Below, one piece after another: positions 1 to 5,167 of a stretch of 7,889 bases of DNA. Position 1 is the first letter of the stretch, and each line of letters starts with the position of its first letter. Source of the DNA: Opitutus sp. GAS368 (GTDB lineage: Bacteria; Verrucomicrobiota; Verrucomicrobiia; Opitutales; Opitutaceae). The DNA is taken from positions 1-7,889 of the forward strand of contig CAMAXB010000140.1 in NCBI GenBank assembly GCA_945862035.1. Direction: 5' to 3'. Below the pieces are notes generated by a model. The model was not told where the DNA came from, searched no databases, and was given only the letters and a program-made list of their open reading frames with translations. Made by a program: the position numbers and the translations under genes.

Positions 1-806
1 CCGTGCGTGGTCCCTGAATTCTCACCATGCCAGAACATGCTCGTCAGGGGTGCAATACCCACCACTCCGGGTGCGGCGCCCGTGCGAAAATAGAGCACGG
101 ATCTGACCTCGACCACGGTCGCAGCACCCGGAGTAACGGTGAACTGATAGGCGCCCGCCACGCTCGGGCTGTCGAGCAGCGCGTGGATGATCACCGTGCC
201 CGACCCCGGCAGCGGCCGCTCAATCCAGAATTCCTCAAAGACGGGAAACTCCTCTGGTGAGGGCCCGCCACTGTTTAGCGCCAGCCCGCGGGCCGAAAGT
301 CCGTAGTGCAGGGACCGACCAAGCGCGCGAAAGTAACTCGCGCCCTGGAACACGATCACTTCATCAAAGCCGCGCGGATCGTTGAGCGGATGCAGCACCC
401 GGAACCCGGCGAAGCCCAGATCCGCGGGGATCGCGCCCAAGTCCCGGTCAAAATAATAGTTGAACGCAGAGCGATCGAAAGGGATGGGCGTCACCTGGCC
501 CGCCGACACCTCGGACACCTGAATGCTCCGCTTCAGCAGGAAACCGGGATGGGCGAACTGGAGTTGGAACGGGAGGCCGGTTCCCACCCACCAGGCGCGC
601 TCACGCCGGTAGCTGATCCGGCGAAAGTCATCGTACTCGAGCGACTGCAGCGCGGCCGGAACCCGGGACCGGCGTTCCTCATACGGCGCGGCCGCCAGCA
701 GCGCGGCCCGGGCCTTGACCGTCGCAACGCTGAAGGGCTCGGCCGGACCCAAGGTCTCGCCGGCGACCCAGCCCGCGAGCAAAAGAAAAAGGATCAACCG
801 CTTCAT
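1..806 (-). CDS. opgG: Periplasmic glucan biosynthesis protein OpgG/MdoG family, C-terminal part outside the window
   Basis: The frame opens with ATG at 806-804 and runs without a stop off the left edge, giving 268 residues, about half of the usual length near 500. Residues 1-16 are a Sec signal peptide (basic start MKR, then a leucine-rich core), so the protein acts in the periplasm. The visible part matches the MdoG family along its length: FSVATVKARA near 25-34, DLGFAGFRVLHPLN at 129-142, QGASYFRALG at 154-163, YGLSARGLAL at 168-177, EEFPVFEEFWIERP at 185-198, ALLDSPSVAGAYQF at 209-222 and GIAPLTSMF at 250-258. Family members act in osmoregulated periplasmic glucan synthesis, and E. coli OpgD is a beta-1,2-glucanase (GH186); the catalytic region would lie beyond the window. 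The start codon overlaps the stop of the upstream glycosylase gene (ATGA), and no Shine-Dalgarno is visible, so translation is probably coupled. OpgG versus OpgD cannot be decided here. Confidence 0.93.
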   Translation of the reverse strand, partial: MKRLILFLLLAGWVAGETLGPAEPFSVATVKARAALLAAAPYEERRSRVPAALQSLEYDDFRRISYRRERAWWVGTGLPFQLQFAHPGFLLKRSIQVSEVSAGQVTPIPFDRSAFNYYFDRDLGAIPADLGFAGFRVLHPLNDPRGFDEVIVFQGASYFRALGRSLHYGLSARGLALNSGGPSPEEFPVFEEFWIERPLPGSGTVIIHALLDSPSVAGAYQFTVTPGAATVVEVRSVLYFRTGAAPGVVGIAPLTSMFWHGENSGTTH

Positions 807-1717
807 TGATCGAGGAAGAATCCCCGCTGCCTTTCCGAGATCGGCAGCGCTGCCTTCTCCATCACCTGCAACAAATCCTCCCAGATCGCCCGTTTTGAGC
901 GATTGGTCGGGTTACGCAGGATATAACTGGGATGATACGTCACCATGACGGGCTTGCCTGCGAACTCCTTCCAGCGCCCACGCACCTCGCCGAGCGTCTT
1001 AAAGCGGCCAAAGCCGAGCAGGCCCTGCGCCGCCGAGGCCCCGAGGGCCACGATCAGGTCCGGGTTCACAATCTCCAGCTGCGCCTTCAGATAAGGCAGG
1101 CAATAGGCCATTTCTTCCTCCGTGGGAGGACGATTGCCCACCTGCAAGCTACCCACCGGCGCAGGCAACTCCGGCCGCCAGTTCATGATGTTGCCAAGGT
1201 AGACATCCCCCCGGGCGAGGCCCATCCCTTGAATCATGCGCGTCAGCAGCTGGCCCGCTGGCCCAACGAAGGGTTCGCCCTGCACTTCCTCCTCCGCCCC
1301 CGGTGCCTCGCCACAGAAAAAGATCCGCGCATCCAGATTACCCCTGCCCAGCACGACCTGCTTGCCGGGCCGAACGCGATCACGACACACCGGATCCGCA
1401 GAGAGCCGCTCCTTCAGCCCGGCCCAGCGCGTCGCCTTGTCACCGGCCGGCAAGGACACGATCGGCGGCGGCGGCAAGGTGCGCTCGGCCACAACGGGTT
1501 TCGCGTCGGGCGCAGCTGGGCGGACCGGCTCCGGTCCGGCCACGGAACGTGCCGCCGGGCTTTGCACCGGCGGCGCGGCGGGCGGCGACGAGGCCCGCAT
1601 GGCAGAGAGCGCTCTCCGCAGGGCGGCGACGCTCTCCTCCGAAACGGAAAGCGTCTTGACGCCGTCGGCCTTGAGGCGACGGAGTTCGTCCGTAATGGCG
1701 TGAAGCGCGGTGCGCAT
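803..1717 (-). CDS. Uracil-DNA glycosylase, family 4-like (SPO1 polymerase-related), with N-terminal linker
   Basis: A 304-residue protein in two parts. Residues 1-95 are a short charged, probably helical segment followed by a proline/alanine-rich linker (about 44-90). Residues 96-290 form the glycosylase domain: GEAPGAEEE at 136-144 and PFVGPAGQLL at 149-158 (motif A and uracil pocket), NRPPTEEE at 195-202, IVALGASAA at 222-230, and the HPS motif at 262-264. Such enzymes excise uracil from DNA to start base-excision repair in the cytoplasm. Classical family-4 enzymes hold a 4Fe-4S cluster with four cysteines. Here only C111 and C206 sit at expected places, the Cys of the K-C-R-P motif is W180 (MNWRP), and the first Cys pair is reduced to one. 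About ten extra residues (182-193) precede GNRPP. The proline-rich segment resembles the N-terminal extension of some bacterial members that used to be called phage-type DNA polymerase-related. The gene starts 8 bases after riboflavin synthase ends and overlaps opgG by 4 bases. Confidence 0.9.
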   Translation of the reverse strand: MRTALHAITDELRRLKADGVKTLSVSEESVAALRRALSAMRASSPPAAPPVQSPAARSVAGPEPVRPAAPDAKPVVAERTLPPPPIVSLPAGDKATRWAGLKERLSADPVCRDRVRPGKQVVLGRGNLDARIFFCGEAPGAEEEVQGEPFVGPAGQLLTRMIQGMGLARGDVYLGNIMNWRPELPAPVGSLQVGNRPPTEEEMAYCLPYLKAQLEIVNPDLIVALGASAAQGLLGFGRFKTLGEVRGRWKEFAGKPVMVTYHPSYILRNPTNRSKRAIWEDLLQVMEKAALPISERQRGFFLDQ

Positions 1718-1725
1718 GTCGATCG

Positions 1726-2322
1726 TCAGGTGACCCGGTGGGCGGTTAACTTCTCCACGTACTTGCCCAAGAGGTCGAATTCCAGATTAACGCGGTCGCC
1801 CACTTTGCGGCGATGAAGATTTGTCACGGCCAAAGTGGTCGGAATCAACCATACGGCCAGGGAGTCCCCCTCCACTTCGGCGACCGTGAGCGAGATCCCG
1901 TCAATCGCGACGCTGCCCTTGGCGATGAGGTAGCGTCCACACCCTTCCGGCCCGCGGACCCGGAGATAATGGTCACGCCCCCGCGCCTCGAAGATCTCCA
2001 CGAAGCCCGTGCCATCGACATGGCCCGTGACAAAATGGCCGCCCAACTTGCCGCCAAAGGCGAGGGCGCGCTCCAGATTCACGGGGGAGCCCGGCTCCAG
2101 CGCCGCGAGGCTGGTCACGCGCCGCGTCTGCTCGAGCACATCAAATTCGAAGCTTTCGCCATCGAAACGCGTGACCGTGAGGCAGCAGCCATTGACCGCA
2201 ATGCTGTCGCCCAGCGCGCAACCCACCAGCGTGGCCCGAGCCCGCACGCGTAGCTTCCAGGCGTCCGCGGCTGCGGCAAACGCCTCCACCTGACCTGCTT
2301 CCTCGATAATGCCAGTGAACAT
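1726..2322 (-). CDS. ribE: Riboflavin synthase, alpha subunit
   Basis: A 198-residue enzyme that dismutates two 6,7-dimethyl-8-ribityllumazine molecules into riboflavin and a pyrimidinedione, the last step of riboflavin synthesis in the cytosol. It contains the two lumazine-binding repeats of the family. The first repeat begins with MFTGIIEEAGQV at 1-12 and has GDSIAVNGCCLTV at 38-50. The second begins at GGHFVTGHVDG (94-104) and has KGSVAIDGISLTV at 135-147. The end, VNLEFDLLGKYVEKL, is also typical, and the length matches the usual 200 or so. The reading frame is open further upstream to an ATG at 2403, but those 27 residues have no family counterpart, while MFTGII is the near-universal first motif, so the start is placed at 2322. 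No clear Shine-Dalgarno precedes it. No lumazine synthase or other rib gene lies next to it, and I see no FMN riboswitch in the short upstream spacer. Confidence 0.96.
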   Translation of the reverse strand: MFTGIIEEAGQVEAFAAAADAWKLRVRARATLVGCALGDSIAVNGCCLTVTRFDGESFEFDVLEQTRRVTSLAALEPGSPVNLERALAFGGKLGGHFVTGHVDGTGFVEIFEARGRDHYLRVRGPEGCGRYLIAKGSVAIDGISLTVAEVEGDSLAVWLIPTTLAVTNLHRRKVGDRVNLEFDLLGKYVEKLTAHRVT

Positions 2323-2405
2323 AATGTAGCGCGCGAGTAAATCCGGTCGGGGCGCGAAAGGAAGGCGGATTCCCAACCGCGCCGGCGGTTCCACCCGGGC
2401 CAAAG
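2323..2405 (-). other. Spacer between pseudoprotease and riboflavin synthase genes, with a small inverted repeat
   Basis: This 83-base gap is the longest inside the minus-strand cluster. It holds one perfect inverted repeat, AACCGC with GCGGTT around a 4-base loop, at 2375-2390. No U-run follows on the minus strand, so it is not a convincing intrinsic terminator. It could be a partial attenuator, a processing site or chance in GC-rich DNA. No convincing -35/-10 pair was seen, so an internal promoter for ribE remains open. The frame of ribE stays open through the spacer, but the translated residues look unlike protein of this family. Confidence 0.4.
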
Positions 2406-3800
2406 CTATTTGAGTTTCACCCGCAAGACCGCCGTCTCGCCGCCGCGACTGGCCAGCAGCACGTACTCGGTTTTGGCGGTGTCCTGCTCAATCGCCGCCA
2501 GCTTGGCCGCCGCATCCTGGAACGTCTTGATTTCCTGACCGTCAATTTCCTTGATCCAGTCGTCCGTGCGCAGCCCGGCCGTGGTCAGGGCGGTGCTGGG
2601 TTTCACAAAATGGGCGATCACCCCGGCGTGGTCGGCCACCTTGACCCGCCGATTAACGCCGTCGGCGTAAGTGAAGGCCCGCACAGTCAGCCCCAATTGC
2701 TCAAAGTACTTTCGCTCCACTTCGCGCGGCGACGGCGGCGAGTCTTCCAGCACGACATCGAGGGTAACCCGCTCGGAGCCCCGCAGAACGCCGACCTTCA
2801 TCACCTCGCCGGGCGCGCGGCGGTCGATCTCGCGCTCGACGTGACCAACGACCGCTCCGTCTGGCTTGAGCCGCGGCAGGGGCACGCCGTCAACCTCCAG
2901 CAGGATATCCCGTTCCTTCATGCCGGCCTTCTCGGCCGGACTGCCCTCAAGAACCTCGCTCACGACCAGTCCGGCCCGCGACTCGAGCTTGAGGAACTTG
3001 GCGACCTCTGGATCGACGGGCTCGAGCCCGTTTGCCCCCAACCACGGGGCCGGTCGGCCGAGGACATTGGTCGGGATCCGGCCGAGATGGGGCAGAATCT
3101 CGTCGGCGAGCAGAAAGGCGGCGCATTCATCCGAGTTAACCAGGACCACACCCTGGCCTCCCCGGGTGCGCTCGGAGAACATCACGTAGCTCTGCCCGAA
3201 GCCGGCCGTACCCAATCCGGCGAAGACCCCGTCGCGGGTGAAGACCGGGAGCCCAGGCGAGGCGATCTCAAGCGTGGTGACCGCAGTCCGCTGGGGGATC
3301 GTCTGCACGATCGCCACCCGGCCCGTGAGAAAATAGGGGGCGAAATCCTCGTCTTTCTTCCGCAGACCGATCCCGAAAATTTCCTCGGCGATGAGGGGTG
3401 CGGTCGCGGTCGCGCCAGCAAAGGCCGTCACGGGAACGAGCCCGGCACGGCCCTTTTCCTCAATCCGCAAAAAGTGCCAGCCTGTATAGAGATCCTGTCC
3501 CAAGTACTCCCCTACGGAAAAATTGGAAGCAGGCTCGCCCGGACGGTAGATGCGGAAATCCTTGAGCTGGGCGGGCGTGGCCCGACCGCTGATCGCAGCG
3601 GCAGGTAGGATGATCGTGCCCTGATCGTCCACGACGGTGGCGAACGCAAAAGAGAGGCGCCGATCCAGCTCGGTCTCGGTGAAGAACTCGACCGCCACGA
3701 CGGACTTCAGGCGTTCGCGCCAAAGCTCCGCCACATCCGCCGCGCGCGCGAAAGCGGGGAGAATCAGGAGAATGGCGAGGAAAACAGAGGGGGATTTCAT
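2406..3800 (-). CDS. Exported HtrA-like protein with degenerate protease domain (pseudoprotease) and two PDZ domains
   Basis: A 464-residue exported protein. Residues 1-21 form a signal peptide ending in ARA-AD. Residues 24-235 align by eye with the trypsin-like domain of the neighbouring HtrA, but the triad is gone: the position of His78 is A68 (in LPAAAIS), that of Asp109 is G107 (in YTGWHFLRIE) and that of Ser198 in GNSGG falls at P182 (in SPGLPVF). Two PDZ domains follow: about 253-352 (GLVVSEVLEGSPAEKAGM, then DILLEVDG) and about 372-464 (GVIAHFVKPSTALTTAGL, then DWIKEIDG). The frame is intact and codon use matches the neighbours, so the loss looks like selected divergence rather than decay. 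It probably acts in the periplasm as a substrate-binding or regulatory partner of the active protease encoded directly upstream, with which it overlaps by 4 bases (ATGA). Partnership is inference from order and shared architecture. Confidence 0.88.
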   Translation of the reverse strand: MKSPSVFLAILLILPAFARAADVAELWRERLKSVVAVEFFTETELDRRLSFAFATVVDDQGTIILPAAAISGRATPAQLKDFRIYRPGEPASNFSVGEYLGQDLYTGWHFLRIEEKGRAGLVPVTAFAGATATAPLIAEEIFGIGLRKKDEDFAPYFLTGRVAIVQTIPQRTAVTTLEIASPGLPVFTRDGVFAGLGTAGFGQSYVMFSERTRGGQGVVLVNSDECAAFLLADEILPHLGRIPTNVLGRPAPWLGANGLEPVDPEVAKFLKLESRAGLVVSEVLEGSPAEKAGMKERDILLEVDGVPLPRLKPDGAVVGHVEREIDRRAPGEVMKVGVLRGSERVTLDVVLEDSPPSPREVERKYFEQLGLTVRAFTYADGVNRRVKVADHAGVIAHFVKPSTALTTAGLRTDDWIKEIDGQEIKTFQDAAAKLAAIEQDTAKTEYVLLASRGGETAVLRVKLK

Positions 3801-5146
3801 GGCTTTACGACGTAAAGGGAGACGCGGAAGTTTCGGCGGGCCTCGACGAGGACCGCGGCCGGAGCGGTCTCGTAGGCGGCGTGGGCGGTCTTGACGGACT
3901 CCAGGCTCGCGACCGGCGTGTCGTTGATCTTGGTGATAATGTCGCCGCGGGAGAGCCCCGCCACCGCTGCCGGGAAACCGGGCTGCACCCCGATCACAAG
4001 CACGCCGGTGTCATCAGGCAGTTGGTTCTCACGGGCGTAGGTGCGCGACACCTTCCGCACACTCAGGCCCCACTTGTCCAGAGCCCATTCCTCGCCCACC
4101 CGGCTCACCAATTGTTCGGTCACGACCTCGTAATCGGCCGTCTGAGTGCCGCGTTTCACGCTGAGGCGAAGGGCGGAGCCAACCGGCTGGCTCGCAATCT
4201 GGTTCTGGATCGGCGGCAACTGCTCGGGGAAGCGCCCGTCCACCTTGTTTCCGTTGATCGCCAGCAGGATATCGCCCCCGCGAAGCCCAGCCCGAGCCGC
4301 GGGTGAGCCCGGATCAACGCTGTTGATCAGCATGCCCGTGTTGAGCTCAAGGGAATAGAAATTCTCGAGGTCGCGCAGCACCCCCGGGACCAGCCCGATG
4401 TAGCTGCGAGTGACGGTGCCGGCGCGAGTAAGCTCGCCGACGATCCGCCGTGCCGTGTTGGCCGGGATGGCGAAGCCGAGATTGTCCGCTCCCACATAGC
4501 CGCGCGAGTTGATGCCGACCACGTCTCCCTTTTCGTTGACCAGTGGTCCGCCGGAATTGCCCGGGTTAATCGCCGCATCCGTCTGGAGCCAGGTGTTGAA
4601 CGAGCCCGTCTCATAGCCGCGAACACCGGTGTTGTCCTCAAAGTACCGGCGGTTGTTCGAGATGATGCCCCGGGTCACGGTCCGGGTGAGCCCGTGTGGC
4701 GTCCCTACGGCAAACACAGTCTGGCCGGGCGACAGGCGATCCGAATCGCCAAACTTGGCGTGCGAGAATTTCAGGCCCCGCCGCTTGATCTCATCGAGAT
4801 CGAGGCGGAGGAGTGCAAGGTCGGTCCAGTGGTCCCATCCGACCAGCGTCGCGCCGACCCGCTCGAGATTGGCGAGGGTCACGCTGATCTCGACGGCGCG
4901 GGGGCTGGCGACATGCGCGTTGGTGAGGATCAGCCCCTCTGCATCCAGGATCACGCCCGAGCCGACGCCCCCGGTGAAGCGACGGGAGCCATCCTCGAAG
5001 GCGACCTCCCGCACATCAATCCGCACGACCGCATCGAGGAGCTGGTTGAATCCGCGCGAAGCGGCGGCGGTGAGCGGGGTGACGGCCGCAAGGCCGAGAA
5101 GCAGGAACAGGGCGCGGAGCGCAATTGACCGGACGGTTGAAAGCAT
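3797..5146 (-). CDS. htrA: HtrA/Deg-family periplasmic serine endoprotease with two PDZ domains
   Basis: A 449-residue ATP-independent protease/chaperone of envelope quality control. Residues 1-29 are a signal peptide with an AAA cleavage region. The trypsin-like domain (about 35-240) has an intact triad: His78 in LTNAHV, Asp109 in WTDLALLRLD and Ser198 in the PGNSGGPL motif. PDZ1 lies at about 245-335 (GMLINSVDPGSPAARAGL, then DILLAING) and PDZ2 at about 352-445 (GVLVIGVQPGFPAAVAGL, then DIITKIND). The frame is open upstream, but the signal peptide fixes the start near 5146; GTG at 5149 and an ATG at 5179 (overlapping leuS) are alternatives. A GGAGGAAA sequence at 5159-5166 lies 12 bases before the ATG, a little far for an optimal ribosome-binding site. 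It is first gene of the minus-strand cluster. The name is at family level; DegP, DegQ or DegS-like roles cannot be separated from sequence alone, although two PDZ domains argue against DegS. Confidence 0.94.
   Translation of the reverse strand: MLSTVRSIALRALFLLLGLAAVTPLTAAASRGFNQLLDAVVRIDVREVAFEDGSRRFTGGVGSGVILDAEGLILTNAHVASPRAVEISVTLANLERVGATLVGWDHWTDLALLRLDLDEIKRRGLKFSHAKFGDSDRLSPGQTVFAVGTPHGLTRTVTRGIISNNRRYFEDNTGVRGYETGSFNTWLQTDAAINPGNSGGPLVNEKGDVVGINSRGYVGADNLGFAIPANTARRIVGELTRAGTVTRSYIGLVPGVLRDLENFYSLELNTGMLINSVDPGSPAARAGLRGGDILLAINGNKVDGRFPEQLPPIQNQIASQPVGSALRLSVKRGTQTADYEVVTEQLVSRVGEEWALDKWGLSVRKVSRTYARENQLPDDTGVLVIGVQPGFPAAVAGLSRGDIITKINDTPVASLESVKTAHAAYETAPAAVLVEARRNFRVSLYVVKP
3803..3817 (-). 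other. Small inverted repeat just before the pseudoprotease start
   Basis: CTTTAC and GTAAAG form a perfect 6-base stem around a 3-base loop at the very end of the htrA coding sequence. On the mRNA it ends two bases before the AUG of the pseudoprotease gene, where a ribosome terminating on htrA would re-initiate. It could tune coupling, or be chance, because the bases also encode the terminal Tyr-Val-Val-Lys of the protease. Confidence 0.3.
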
Positions 5147-5167
5147 CACAGTGGCGGGTTTCCTCCG
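5147..5167. promoter_or_regulatory. 21-base divergent intergenic region between htrA and leuS
   Basis: Only 21 bases separate the two opposed start codons. On the minus strand GGAGGAAA (5159-5166) can serve as ribosome-binding site for htrA. On the plus strand GGCGGG (5153-5158) is a weak candidate for leuS, 9 bases before its ATG. A promoter cannot fit inside, so each gene's promoter must lie within the other's coding sequence or transcription comes from farther away. A TTGACC at 5125-5130 resembles a -35 box for leuS, but no good -10 box follows at the right distance. For htrA a weak TTGGGA / TATGCG pair with 17-base spacing can be read on the minus strand within the first 15 codons of leuS. 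Neither promoter is secure. Confidence 0.35.

Noticed and set aside
803..1717. UdgX-type covalent uracil-binding enzyme
   Set aside because: The extra loop sits at a similar place, but the KRRIH-type motif with its reactive His is absent.
932..1816. Plus-strand open frame of 294 codons opposite the glycosylase gene
   Set aside because: It is antisense to a gene with clear family motifs, has an Arg/His/Pro-rich composition typical of a GC-rich shadow frame, and matches no known family.
2375..2390. Intrinsic terminator after the pseudoprotease gene
   Set aside because: Short stem with no T-run on the minus strand, inside an apparent operon.
2323..2403. Longer riboflavin synthase starting at 2403
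   Set aside because: The 27 added residues have no family counterpart, whereas MFTGII is the conserved beginning.
2323..2405. FMN riboswitch before riboflavin synthase
   Set aside because: The 83-base spacer is too short for the element, and none of its conserved segments could be seen.
2610..3608. Plus-strand open frame of 332 codons opposite the pseudoprotease gene
   Set aside because: Shadow of the minus-strand gene; the minus frame has signal peptide and PDZ domains, while this one has no recognisable domain.
2406..3800. Decaying pseudogene of htrA
   Set aside because: All triad residues are lost, but the frame is full length, signal peptide and both PDZ domains are intact, and codon use matches the neighbours, so an expressed inactive paralogue is more likely.
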